Origin: Variovorax sp. dw_308
GTDB taxonomy: Bacteria; Pseudomonadota; Gammaproteobacteria; Burkholderiales; Burkholderiaceae_C
Length of the DNA: 64,000 nt
Assembly: GCF_019207085.1 (NCBI RefSeq)
Contig: NZ_JAATOM010000006.1
Span: 1 to 64,000 of the forward strand
Reading direction: 5' to 3'
The notes beneath the pieces were generated by a model. That model had not been told where the DNA came from. It made no database searches and saw only the letters and a list, made by a program, of their open reading frames with translations. Made by a program: the position numbers and the translations under genes. How positions within the stretch are numbered: position 1 is the stretch's first letter; each line of letters begins with the position of its first letter. Shown piece after piece: positions 32,827 through 42,132 of the stretch.

Positions 32827-34731
32827 TCAGACGGCCTTCTTGCGGCCTCGGGTTTTCTTGGGCGCCGCTTCGGGTTCGATGTACAGATCTTCCAATCCGT
32901 GGGCGATGGCCAGGCTCTTGTCGGCCTTGCACTTCCCGCGCACGCGCTCGGGCCAATAGGTCATAGCGAGGTGCGCCCAGTCGTAGTCGCCTTTCTCCAG
33001 CTTGGCCCAGGTGTCCTTCAACAGCTTCTGCCAGGGCTTGTGGCGGAACAGCGGCCACAGAGGAGCAGCGTTGATCTGCACGCCGTCATCGTGATTGGGT
33101 TGGTAGGTGTCAGCCAGATCCTGCAAGGTGTCGCGCAGATCGCTCAATTCCAGCGCCAAGGTCTGCAGTGCCTCGAGTCGTTTCTCGTCATCGCGCGTGC
33201 GCGCTGTGCCCTTACTTTGCAAAGCGGCCACGTCGTCGCCCGCCTGCTTGAGCTTGGGTTCGACGAAGTCGTTGATGGCGGTATACAGCGTCTGGCGGCT
33301 GAGGCTGGGGTAATACACCCATAGCGTGTAGCCACCTGAAACTGTACTCATTGGCCAGTAGATAGGGGCCTTGCGTCGACTCTTGGAATAGCGCTGCAGG
33401 TGGAGGGAGAAGAAGTCCTTCTGCAGCCAGCGGCGCAAGTCTTCGGACACCAGGGCGTCCACGTGGGTCAGCACCTCTTCCACCACGCGCAACAGGTCGT
33501 GTGGATGACCGGGATCGTCCACCAGGATACCAGCGTGGGCGTGGAAGGGCGCCGCGCCATCGGGCAGCATACCGGGGCTCTTGGCGGACAGCGGGTCGAA
33601 GGGTTCCGGATCGGGCGGCGCAGTTCTCTCGCCGGTGGCCAGGCGCCAGTCGAAGCGGCCGAAGGCCACGCCCACGGCCCAGGACAACAAGCCGTCGGTC
33701 TGAGCGACGGGTGCGGTGTTGTCTTCGTCGTCGGCCTCGTCGTCTGCACCGGTCCCGGAGTCCCCATTGTTGCCGGCCGCGTTGTGGCCGGGCTGCGCGG
33801 CCGTGCGATGGTCCTCGCCGACGCCGTAGAGGTCGGCCGCAATTGTTTCGACTTCGGACTGGATGCGGGCCAGCTCAGTTTCGATTGCCGGCGGATCATA
33901 GTAGCCAGTCCGCTCGCGAAGTGCGGACGAGAGGGCAAACGCGTGTGAAGTTTCGACGACCGAATCCAACGTACGCTGGAGGGTCCAGGCTCGGCGAGCA
34001 CAATCGGCAAGCCTTCGCATTCTTGCGCTGTCGATTTCTGGAATTGGGACCTTCTGTATAACCCCAACCTCAAATGAATGCGCGGCCCCGCCAGCGCGAA
34101 CATCGCCAGCCGCAAGTTGCAACTTTATAAATTCGTAAAATGCCGAACTATTGCTGAGCGCGAGAAGCGCGAGAAGTACTTCCGAATCATCGCCGGATAC
34201 AAATATTGCGGGACCCTTATTTGTAAATATACAACCCTTCGGCATGGCGCGCATCGATAGACGACTCTTCGTTCTCAGCGACCATGTGAGTCCCCTTCGG
34301 GAGTAGAAGGCAGGATTTCGAAGAACGCTCCCCGGAAAGTCCTTTACTTCTATGCCGTCTCTTGCCCACCTTGTAGTCAAATATATGTCGGCATACATGG
34401 GCGAGTACGGCCCACCCTTTGCAAGCGGACGCCAAGAAGCGTCCGATTCAGAGTCAACCTCCCAAGCCAAGCGCATGAACCGAAAGTCATCACCAGTTTG
34501 CAAGCCAACTCGTGCTGTCCGCTCATCAGTCTCGAAGGATTGCATCCTTTCGAAGGTTTTCCGAATTCGAGAACTCGCCCAATACGCAAATGGCGAGCCA
34601 GGTATCAACTGAAACTCTTGCGGCGCTGCACTGAATATTCGAGCAGAGGCACTGTTTGCCCTAAATGCCGAAACCGCTTCGTCTAGCCCAAGTTTTTTGT
34701 CCAAATCCTCCAGCAATCGAATGATGATCAT
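32827..34731 (-). CDS. pglX: C-terminal half of PglX (target-recognition part), separate ORF
   Basis: This 634-residue ORF has no methyltransferase motifs. It matches the C-terminal half of PglX, with a type IIG/type I-like recognition domain: the pattern RRGLTWSLRTKSRLSMRAMPKGCIF and later FEVGVIQKVPIPEI. The ATG overlaps the stop of the methyltransferase ORF as ATGA, in the -1 frame relative to it. The conserved strand-like IIIRLLEDLDKK immediately after the start is what follows the catalytic domain in single-chain PglX proteins. Bases coding for the first 250 residues are visibly more AT-rich than the rest. It may be made by termination-reinitiation as a separate specificity subunit, or the gene may be frameshifted. 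Confidence 0.85.
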   Translation of the reverse strand: MIIIRLLEDLDKKLGLDEAVSAFRANSASARIFSAAPQEFQLIPGSPFAYWASSRIRKTFERMQSFETDERTARVGLQTGDDFRFMRLAWEVDSESDASWRPLAKGGPYSPMYADIYLTTRWARDGIEVKDFPGSVLRNPAFYSRRGLTWSLRTKSRLSMRAMPKGCIFTNKGPAIFVSGDDSEVLLALLALSNSSAFYEFIKLQLAAGDVRAGGAAHSFEVGVIQKVPIPEIDSARMRRLADCARRAWTLQRTLDSVVETSHAFALSSALRERTGYYDPPAIETELARIQSEVETIAADLYGVGEDHRTAAQPGHNAAGNNGDSGTGADDEADDEDNTAPVAQTDGLLSWAVGVAFGRFDWRLATGERTAPPDPEPFDPLSAKSPGMLPDGAAPFHAHAGILVDDPGHPHDLLRVVEEVLTHVDALVSEDLRRWLQKDFFSLHLQRYSKSRRKAPIYWPMSTVSGGYTLWVYYPSLSRQTLYTAINDFVEPKLKQAGDDVAALQSKGTARTRDDEKRLEALQTLALELSDLRDTLQDLADTYQPNHDDGVQINAAPLWPLFRHKPWQKLLKDTWAKLEKGDYDWAHLAMTYWPERVRGKCKADKSLAIAHGLEDLYIEPEAAPKKTRGRKKAV

Positions 34732-36632
34732 GAATCGCGCTCCAGAACATAGGCGGCTGACTCCACCAACGCATCATCCATAACGCCAAGCCCCAAATCC
34801 GCCATTGCAACGGCCTCTGAGCCCCCGAGTACGATGTTTTTTCTCCATTGCTCAAATGAAGCCAGAAAAAATGGGGTCCTTGACGTAATTGCCCCTAGTC
34901 GGCCTCCTACACGTAGAAGGTTAATACCTCGTTCTACAAAGACGGCCAGCAGGTCGTTCTTTCCGTGCGGGTAAGTCCTTGATAGCGCATCCTTCGTGAT
35001 CATGGCCGGCGCGCCGAACGGCGGATTCATCACCACCACGTCAAACTCCTCGCGGCACAGATCAATCAACCGCAGCCCCTGCAAGGCATCCTGCGCAAAT
35101 AGGCGCCCCTGGTAGGTGGCCTTGGCCGCCTGCGCAAAATCGGTGAGTGCTGCCCGCAGCCGAGTCTCGGCCTTGCGCCACTGCTCCGCATCCGCATCCT
35201 GGAACAAGCTGCCGTGCTCGCCAAAGACCTCGCGCACCAAGCTGGGCAGGTCGCGCTCCACCTGCAGTAGTACGCCCAACTCGGGCACGCCCTTCAGCAG
35301 TTGCAGCGTCTTGGTGAACAGCTCGGCATCTAGGCTATCCAACTGTGCCGAGAACTGCTCGCGCAGTTCCTTCTCGGCCGGCGGCGCGGTAGCGGCAATG
35401 ATGTGGCTTCGCTCGATTTCCGGCCGGGCGTTGGCCTTGATGCCTTCGTCGTGCCACGCCCGTTGTGCCCGCAACCACAGTGCCAGCGAGGCGATTTGCG
35501 CAGCGCGCGGGTCGATGTCTACGCCGTAGATGTTGTGCTCGATCACCAGGCGCGGCACGTCGCGCAGGTAGGCCTGCTGGTCGGCATAGGTCCGGCACAG
35601 CGGCAGCAACCCAGCACTGGGCTGGGTGCTCACGTCCAGGCTACCGGCGCCGTGGGTGTGCTCCCAATCCCAGGCCTCGCGATAGATGGTCAGGAACAGG
35701 TCGAAGGCATACAGGCCGAAATGCATGGAGCCGCAGGCCGGGTCAAGTAGCTTCAGGGTGCGTGGGTCGCGCAGGCGCAGCGCGTTGAAGGGCTGTTCAT
35801 CGGGCTTGACCAGCAGGTACTGGCAGCGCTCGCGCAGACTGGTCTGGCCGACGGTGGCGTCGAACCACAGGCGGCCCAGCGTGTTGTCCACCAGGAACTC
35901 CACTACGTAGCGTGGAGTGAAGAACTGGTTGCGCACGGCGAGTTCGCGGCTGTCGCGCGGGGCCTGACTGGCGTCGCGCATGGCTTTGCGTTCTTCCTTG
36001 CTGTTGAAGTATTGGTAGATCCAGCCGATGGTTTCGTCTTGCGCCCACAGCGGTTGGATCTCATGATGGTTCAACGCGGTCAGCACCTGCAGAAGCGCGC
36101 CCTCGCGAGGGAACAGGCGGCACTGTGGCGCGAAGCGGTCGAACAACGCCGGCAATTCTTGCGAGAATTCATCGAACAGGCTAAAGAGAAAATGGCGATA
36201 GGCCACGCCCGTTTCGCCCAGGGCACTGCCGGCGGCGAACTTGTAGAGCTCGAACGCCTTGGACTGCTGGCCTTGACCGACGGCGGGCAGCAGCACACCA
36301 CGTGCTTCCATCATCAGCAGCGCGGCCAGGCGATTGAGCACGGTGAACGCCTGCTCACGCACGATGCGGTCGATGACAGGCACTCGCCGGGCCATGCTCT
36401 CTGCGGCGCCATCGGCCGCGAGATAGTGGTCCAAGGTCTGGCGCAACACTTCGGCGATGTCGCGTTCGGCGGCAGAGAGATGTGGCAGCCGCTCCAACGG
36501 CGTCACGTCCCCGGTATGCGGGTCCAGGCCGTAGGTTTGCTGCACTTGGATACGGAACTCGTCGGTCAGCAGCCCCCTGCATTCGGTGACCAGCTTCTGC
36601 AGCCGGCCGCGGGTCTTGTCGTCAAAGGCCAC
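34728..36632 (-). CDS. pglX: N-terminal half of PglX (N6-adenine methyltransferase part), separate ORF
   Basis: This 634-residue ORF holds the catalytic half of the BREX methyltransferase. Motif I is LLDPACGSMHFG at about residue 310 and motif IV is NPPFGAP at about residue 536, typical of amino-methyltransferases acting on adenine. PglX marks host DNA and helps to recognise unmarked phage DNA. Intact PglX is usually about 1,200 residues; here the reading frame stops right after the catalytic domain (ending AAYVLERDS) and the recognition half continues in the overlapping ORF. Starts 5 bp after brxC. Confidence 0.9.
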   Translation of the reverse strand: MAFDDKTRGRLQKLVTECRGLLTDEFRIQVQQTYGLDPHTGDVTPLERLPHLSAAERDIAEVLRQTLDHYLAADGAAESMARRVPVIDRIVREQAFTVLNRLAALLMMEARGVLLPAVGQGQQSKAFELYKFAAGSALGETGVAYRHFLFSLFDEFSQELPALFDRFAPQCRLFPREGALLQVLTALNHHEIQPLWAQDETIGWIYQYFNSKEERKAMRDASQAPRDSRELAVRNQFFTPRYVVEFLVDNTLGRLWFDATVGQTSLRERCQYLLVKPDEQPFNALRLRDPRTLKLLDPACGSMHFGLYAFDLFLTIYREAWDWEHTHGAGSLDVSTQPSAGLLPLCRTYADQQAYLRDVPRLVIEHNIYGVDIDPRAAQIASLALWLRAQRAWHDEGIKANARPEIERSHIIAATAPPAEKELREQFSAQLDSLDAELFTKTLQLLKGVPELGVLLQVERDLPSLVREVFGEHGSLFQDADAEQWRKAETRLRAALTDFAQAAKATYQGRLFAQDALQGLRLIDLCREEFDVVVMNPPFGAPAMITKDALSRTYPHGKNDLLAVFVERGINLLRVGGRLGAITSRTPFFLASFEQWRKNIVLGGSEAVAMADLGLGVMDDALVESAAYVLERDS

Positions 36633-36637
36633 GGCTG

Positions 36638-39600
36638 TCAGTCCTCTAGCTTCAGGTCCAGCTCGAAGGCATGGGCGTAGCGCAGTTCGCCGCGGAGGCG
36701 CTGCAGGTCTTGAATCAGCGCGTCCAAATCGGTCAGCGTGGTGATGTGGCCCCGGGCCTTGATGTGGCGCTGGATTGTGAGTTTGGGCTCCTGTACCCCA
36801 GCGCCGGCGGGGAGCTCGGTTTCGGCCTTGATGCGGGCCTGCACGCGTTCGCGGCCCAGGCGTTCAATGCGGGCCTTGGCGTCTTGGGCGTGGGTCTGGA
36901 TGCCGAACTCGTGGTTCACCAGGGTGCGCAGACCCTCGGCATCGGGCTCGGCCTGCACGGCCAGGGCGTCCAAGTCGGCCAGCAGTTCCTGCTGCTCTTG
37001 CTGGGTCAGCTCGGCCCATTCCGGCACGCGCTGCAACTCGGCGGCCACCTGTTTCAGGCGCTGTGCCTGCGTGGCTTGCTGGGCCAGGGCGGCCTCGCGT
37101 ATGCGCGCGTGCTGGGCGGTCAAGCGGCTGCTCAGGTCAGCGGCGGCGCGGTAGAAGTCGTCTTGCGCCAGTTGAGCGTCCAACTGGCTGAAGGGCTCGG
37201 CCAGGTCGGCCTTTAACGCTGCGGGCGCGCCAGTGTTGGGCAGGTGGTCCACCAGGGTGCGCAATGCGCGCAGCTCGCGGAGCGTAGCTTCCAGGCCTTG
37301 CTCCAGCGCTTGGCGCAGTTCGGCTGCCCACCTCAGGCCGGCATACAGCGGAGACTCGGGCTTACCTAGTCGCTGAGACGCGTCGGATGCATCGCTGAGC
37401 AACACCTCTGCCAGTTCATGGCTCAGCGTATTGAGTCGATCTTCGCCCGGCAGGTCCAGGCTCTTCAGTTTCTCGGCCAGCGGCGCGTAGCGCTGCTGCA
37501 GGCCGGGGAAAAGGCGGATGGTGGCCTTGCTGATGTCGTCTTCCAGCGGCACCACCAAGTCACCGCTGAGGTCAGTCAGCCGCTCGGCCGCCAGTGCCAA
37601 CATGTCCATCGAAGGCTTGTCTTCGCGCAGTGACACGCCCACATTCTTGAAGCTGTTGTTGGTCTTCAACGCGTCCACGGCCTGCTGGCCATTGACGGTA
37701 ACTTCTCGCCCGGCAACCTTGAGCTTCACCTCACCTGCCACCAACAGCGCAGCCACCAGATAGCGCAGCGTATCGGGCGACCAGCCGAAAGGCGCGTCGG
37801 CAAACCGGTCCGACAAGCTCTTGCCCTCGATCACGCCCATGCGCTCGATGGTGTCGCGGATGCTTACGAGGGCTTTGTGCTCCACCTTCACCGAGGGCTT
37901 TCCAGACTTGATCTGCACCAGGCCCAGCGGGTCGATCTGCAAGGTGATGGCGGCCAAGTTGCCAGCGCGCAGGAAGCGCTCGGCGGTGTCGGTGGACACA
38001 CGCACCGGCGCTTCGCCATAGCGGTCGAACACCTGCTCGGCTACGCTGGCCAGTTGCTTGCGGGCGGCATCCAACAGCTGTGGAGCCTGTGATTCCGCCG
38101 CCGCTACTTGGCCACGGAAGATGAAGGAGCCTTGCAGTAGGCTGCGGCGGATCAGGCGTTGCAGATCCCCTTCGAGGCGACCGGCACGGTCGAGCTGACC
38201 GCTGCAGTAATCTTTGACCTCCTGGTCGGGGTCGTTGCGGTGCTTGTTAGCGATCTCGCGGCAGCGAAAGACCTCGGCCGTCAATTCGTCGATCTCAGGC
38301 GTGGCTCGACCGATCAGGAACACCTGGTATTTACCTGCGGCCTGGCGCGATTCTTCTTGCAGGCGGGTGCGAGTGGCTTCGTACTCTTTGGGATCGGTGA
38401 ACTCCACCAGCGTCTGGATGGGGTTGCGATCCCCCGCCAGCGGTGTATGTAGGCCGCCAGGACCTTGGGCTTTCAGGCCCGATTGCACGGCCAGCGTGCC
38501 GTTCAGCTGGGTGCTGGGCAGCGGGGAATACACCTCGGTCAAGGCAGAGTTCGCGATGCGCTTGAGTTCTACGCCACGCAGCGGGATTTGACTACGTTCC
38601 TGTTCGACGTTGTTGAGCTTTTCGCTGAAGAAGCGCAACTGTCCGTCTTGCTCGCCGAATGGAACAAAGCGATCGGTGATGAGCTCTTCGATAGCGCGGT
38701 TGACGTCGTCGGCTCGGTTGGCGGCCGCCACGCCATCGTGCATGAGGCCGGCCACGTTCTGTCGCGTGACCGGCAGGTTGCCCAGTATCTGCAGGATGGC
38801 GACGGTCTTGCCCACCTGCTGGTGCAACGGTGAGCCAGCAAAGCGGTTGCGGCAGACGTCTTGCACAGGCTTGTGCAGGTTGGGGAAGGCGCGTTGGATG
38901 TCTTTGTCGAGCGCGTCGAACAGTGTGGCGGTGGTGGCCAGCCAGCCTACTGACTGGTCGGCCACAGCGGCGCGCCCGGCATCGGAGTCGATCAATATGT
39001 CTTGTATGACCTTGATTGCGGAGCGCAGCCCGATGCCGCCGGTGGACCGCGCGAGTGCGCCCAACAAGTGCAGCAGGATGTCGAAATGCGCTGGAAGGAA
39101 AGGGTAGAGATTGACGAAGGTCTGGCGGTCGAAATCGGCGCCAAAAGCGCGCGCGTCTTCAAGCTTGGTGTGGTGACGCAATGCTTGGCCGTGCTGGTCG
39201 AACAACGCGCCAAGGGCGCCTACGCCGTGAGGCGATTTTCCTAGCAAGCGGGTGAAGCAAATTTCCTTGATGTCATTGGCTTCCAGGTCGATCTGGATCG
39301 GGAAGCGATCCTTCAGCTTGAAGAGTTGCGGCGAGTTGAGCGCGGCGCGCGGGTCATCCTCGGTCAACGTCTGTTGGGCAGTGCCGATGATCCATACCTT
39401 GCCGCCGCCCAGGGCCTTGAGGTTCTTGGACAGGCCGTCAAGGTTGAGGATGAGGTTTTGGCGTGAGCCAACGTACTGGCCCACCTCGTCGATGATGAAG
39501 ATGATGTAGTCCTTGCCCGAGGCCTCTCGGGCAATAGCCAGCATCTCCTTGACGCGATCGTTCTCGAACACCACCACATCGCTTGTCTCGGTGGTGAACG

Positions 39601-40279
39601 AGGTTTCCGTCTTGAATAGCTGCGGGTACAGCTGGTGCGCAATGCCCGGCACCAGGCTGTCGACTACCAGGTCGTCATTGCGGTACTGCGACCAAGGTTC
39701 GCCGCCAGTGGCTCCCTTAAACAGGTTCAGGAATTCGTCGTAGCGGCCCTCCTTGCGCAGTCGGCGTTCCAGCGCCGCCACCTTCAAGTTGCGCGAGTAG
39801 CCGGCCCACTGCAGCACCTTGTAGAAGAGGACTGTGGACACCTCTTCCATCGTGGCGCCTGCCAGCTGCTCGCTGGCCAGATCCAGCAGCAGCACGGCGG
39901 CAGGGAAGCGCTTGGCGACGGTGCTGAGCAGTTGGCGCGTGGTGTTGCGCTTGAGGCGGTCTTGAAGGTGTTGCCTAAACGGGGCGCCATCGATTTGGAT
40001 GCGGTCATCAAACGCGAGGCCCAGGTACTTGGTGAACGAGCTCTTGCCTGAGCCGTAGAAACCAGAGACCCAAACGCCGACCTCGTTTTCGCCGCCGGCA
40101 TCCATGGCCGCCTGCATCTTCAACAGCAATTTGTTGAACTGCTCGTCGATGCTGTCGGTGACCACGTATTCGGTGATTTCCTTCTTCAGCCGTTCTTCCT
40201 GCGAGACACCGTAGGCGATGACCTTTTCGATGCTGCGGTAGATGTCCTTGGACGGGTCAAAGAGTTGCTTAATGTTCAT
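36638..40279 (-). CDS. brxC: BrxC, large AAA+ ATPase of BREX
   Basis: The 1213-residue protein matches BrxC (N-terminal DUF499-like/ORC-like ATPase). Walker A is GFYGSGKS at residues 73-80, preceded by WVS; a Walker B region YIIFIIDEVGQYVGS follows at about residue 260. The second half contains coiled-coil-like, Gln/Leu-rich segments. BrxC is needed for BREX defence and for PglX methylation. It lies 17 bp after brxB and 5 bp before pglX, consistent with one transcript. Confidence 0.95.
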   Translation of the reverse strand: MNIKQLFDPSKDIYRSIEKVIAYGVSQEERLKKEITEYVVTDSIDEQFNKLLLKMQAAMDAGGENEVGVWVSGFYGSGKSSFTKYLGLAFDDRIQIDGAPFRQHLQDRLKRNTTRQLLSTVAKRFPAAVLLLDLASEQLAGATMEEVSTVLFYKVLQWAGYSRNLKVAALERRLRKEGRYDEFLNLFKGATGGEPWSQYRNDDLVVDSLVPGIAHQLYPQLFKTETSFTTETSDVVVFENDRVKEMLAIAREASGKDYIIFIIDEVGQYVGSRQNLILNLDGLSKNLKALGGGKVWIIGTAQQTLTEDDPRAALNSPQLFKLKDRFPIQIDLEANDIKEICFTRLLGKSPHGVGALGALFDQHGQALRHHTKLEDARAFGADFDRQTFVNLYPFLPAHFDILLHLLGALARSTGGIGLRSAIKVIQDILIDSDAGRAAVADQSVGWLATTATLFDALDKDIQRAFPNLHKPVQDVCRNRFAGSPLHQQVGKTVAILQILGNLPVTRQNVAGLMHDGVAAANRADDVNRAIEELITDRFVPFGEQDGQLRFFSEKLNNVEQERSQIPLRGVELKRIANSALTEVYSPLPSTQLNGTLAVQSGLKAQGPGGLHTPLAGDRNPIQTLVEFTDPKEYEATRTRLQEESRQAAGKYQVFLIGRATPEIDELTAEVFRCREIANKHRNDPDQEVKDYCSGQLDRAGRLEGDLQRLIRRSLLQGSFIFRGQVAAAESQAPQLLDAARKQLASVAEQVFDRYGEAPVRVSTDTAERFLRAGNLAAITLQIDPLGLVQIKSGKPSVKVEHKALVSIRDTIERMGVIEGKSLSDRFADAPFGWSPDTLRYLVAALLVAGEVKLKVAGREVTVNGQQAVDALKTNNSFKNVGVSLREDKPSMDMLALAAERLTDLSGDLVVPLEDDISKATIRLFPGLQQRYAPLAEKLKSLDLPGEDRLNTLSHELAEVLLSDASDASQRLGKPESPLYAGLRWAAELRQALEQGLEATLRELRALRTLVDHLPNTGAPAALKADLAEPFSQLDAQLAQDDFYRAAADLSSRLTAQHARIREAALAQQATQAQRLKQVAAELQRVPEWAELTQQEQQELLADLDALAVQAEPDAEGLRTLVNHEFGIQTHAQDAKARIERLGRERVQARIKAETELPAGAGVQEPKLTIQRHIKARGHITTLTDLDALIQDLQRLRGELRYAHAFELDLKLED

Positions 40280-40296
40280 GATCAGAAATTCCGGAT

Positions 40297-40869
40297 TCAG
40301 CCGCCCACATGGACCGAACGGTAGTTGCCGTCTTCCGGGTAGAAGCCCAAGAACTTGAGACGTGTCTTGCCGGTGCGCACGCCCGGGTAAAGGAAGACCG
40401 TGGGCACATGGAATTTGCCCTGCAACTGGCCTTCGACGACGCCAATGCGCATATAGGGGTGCAGGGCTTCCAGATCGGTGACCAGCAGTATCGAGCGGAG
40501 CTTACCTTCCAACTCTGCGAGACGCGCCTCCAGCCGTTGCTGCAACGCACCTTGAGCCACGGCGTTGGCCAGCGACTTGTTTGTCTTCTCCCAGGTCAGG
40601 GGCGCCTTCTGGTCGGCCGCCACCCAGATCTTGCGCATTGGGGCATTGGCCAGGATGTCGCCTACCTCATGTGCCACGGAGAATCGGTGAACGGCCCAGC
40701 CTTCATTGGCTAGGCGGCTTTCCCAGGCGGCATGGCGCCGCTTCACGTCTAGGATCTGCTCCGGGTGGAAGACGAGGTAGAAGATTGGTTCGAAGCTGGC
40801 ATGGCCGAACTCGCGGCCATGTTTGATGCGTTCGATCAGCTCATTGAAATCATGGTCGAGCGAGGACAT
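40297..40869 (-). CDS. brxB: BrxB (DUF1788) BREX protein
   Basis: 190 residues beginning MSSLDHDFNELIERIKHGR and containing EPIFYLVFHPEQILDVKRR and the C-terminal PTVFLYPGVRTGKTRLKFLG, conserved features of DUF1788/BrxB. It is required for BREX function in characterised systems; its biochemical role is not established. Its start lies 20 nt inside the end of brxA. Confidence 0.93.
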   Translation of the reverse strand: MSSLDHDFNELIERIKHGREFGHASFEPIFYLVFHPEQILDVKRRHAAWESRLANEGWAVHRFSVAHEVGDILANAPMRKIWVAADQKAPLTWEKTNKSLANAVAQGALQQRLEARLAELEGKLRSILLVTDLEALHPYMRIGVVEGQLQGKFHVPTVFLYPGVRTGKTRLKFLGFYPEDGNYRSVHVGG

Positions 40870-41635
40870 CGATCAGTTCCTCCATGGTTTTGTAGTGCCA
40901 ACCGATGTGGACCACCTCTCCCGCGGCCTGAAGGATGAGGTAGCCCTGCAGCGACAAGCGTTTCAGGACGTCACGAACGTCGTTGGGCTGCAAACCGAGT
41001 AGTTGCCAATCAGAGTGCGCAACGATCTGGTTGTCAGCCAAGCCCTGAAACTTGAGGTCGTGTGCCAGGTAGGCCGCTACGCGGTCCTGCACGCGGAGTG
41101 CTTGAATGCGCCGCGGGCCGCGGACGTTGTTGGAGAGCAGTTCGTAGTCGGCGCAGCAACTCAGCAAATAAGTGCCCACCCGGCGAACAGTGCCATCGGC
41201 CCAGGGCTTCTGAGTTCGCCCCCCTCGAACTCCTGCGAGAACGAACTCCTTCGCGTCATCCAGCGTCAGGGAGTCACGGCCGGCGGCGTAACGCGGCCAG
41301 TACAGCTGCGAAACGAAGTCCGCCAGGATCAGGTTGGCGCGAGCGGTGTGGATCAGTAGAAGCTGCAGAAACTCTGCGCGGCTGAGAAGGTCCGCGAGTC
41401 GCTTCAATGCGCGAGCGACACCAACGTCGCGCATATAACGTGGCGCGAAGCATTCGATGACGACGTTTCGCAAGCGCCGGGCGGTCACGCGCGCGAATAG
41501 GCCCGAATCCAACGCGCGAGCCAGCAAAGTTTGTGGCTCTATGCCGGTCTCATAGAGGGAGAGCAGCAGCCGGGTCTCCTCGACGAGTCCTAGGCCCGCC
41601 TGCAACTGCGTCGTGTAGAACTTCGGACGCGCCAT
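40850..41635 (-). CDS. brxA: BrxA (DUF1819) BREX protein
   Basis: 261 residues with the DUF1819 pattern, opening with KFYTTQLQAGLGLVEETRLL and continuing with FAPRYMRDVGVARALKRLAD. BrxA is a small all-helical DNA-binding protein resembling NusB in published structures. The ATG shares one base with the brxE stop (TAATG), and its 3' end overlaps brxB by 20 nt. Confidence 0.93.
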   Translation of the reverse strand: MARPKFYTTQLQAGLGLVEETRLLLSLYETGIEPQTLLARALDSGLFARVTARRLRNVVIECFAPRYMRDVGVARALKRLADLLSRAEFLQLLLIHTARANLILADFVSQLYWPRYAAGRDSLTLDDAKEFVLAGVRGGRTQKPWADGTVRRVGTYLLSCCADYELLSNNVRGPRRIQALRVQDRVAAYLAHDLKFQGLADNQIVAHSDWQLLGLQPNDVRDVLKRLSLQGYLILQAAGEVVHIGWHYKTMEELIDVLARP

Positions 41636-42132
41636 TAGACCCGCCGAACGAAGGGGAAGGTTCGGATTCCCCGTTGGAATGCGTCAATGTACAGGCCTGC
41701 AAGGACTTGCATTAGCGGCGTCGGGTCGTCGTCGAAGTGACCAGCGACGACAACTGCGCCTTCAGCTGCCTTGCCGGCGGTCGACAACACTCTTAGCCGC
41801 GCGAGCGCGGTGGCCTGCGACTCCGTCTGCCTTTGAAGTTCTGAAGCAAAAGCACTGTCGTTCAGCGCGGTAGCGATGCCCTGCTCAAAGACCTCGGGCA
41901 GGCGGAAGAGGTGATGCGTCCGACCTACACCGATGAACTCGTCATGCAGGCGCGCGACGGCGGCCGTGACTCCGTGGCACTGCGCCTGGAAAGTGGTTCG
42001 CGCGAATACCGGTACGAGAAATGCGCCAGTCCTCGCACCAAAGAATTGGCTAGTAACCCAGCCTGCATGTTGCTCGGCCATGTAGCCGATGACCACCCGG
42101 ATCTCTGCTGCGCGCTGAAAAACGTCAGACAT
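41635..42132 (-). CDS. brxE: BrxE-like protein, first gene of the BREX operon
   Basis: 165 residues from the ATG at 42132. The pattern of a short helix, then FARTTFQAQCHGVTAAVARL and HDEFIGVGRTHHLFRLPEVFE, is what is seen in BrxE, a small protein described only from type 6 BREX loci, where it also precedes brxA. The open frame begins 32 codons upstream but the alignable part starts at MSDVFQRAAEIRV. No good ribosome-binding site precedes this ATG. Identification is from family recognition without a search, so it is less certain than the other BREX genes. Confidence 0.72.
   Translation of the reverse strand: MSDVFQRAAEIRVVIGYMAEQHAGWVTSQFFGARTGAFLVPVFARTTFQAQCHGVTAAVARLHDEFIGVGRTHHLFRLPEVFEQGIATALNDSAFASELQRQTESQATALARLRVLSTAGKAAEGAVVVAGHFDDDPTPLMQVLAGLYIDAFQRGIRTFPFVRRV

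Noticed and set aside
34693..34698. Run of six A (minus strand) near the PglX split, as a slippage site for phase variation
   Set aside because: The run lies downstream of the stop of the first ORF, inside the second ORF, so slippage there cannot join the two frames.
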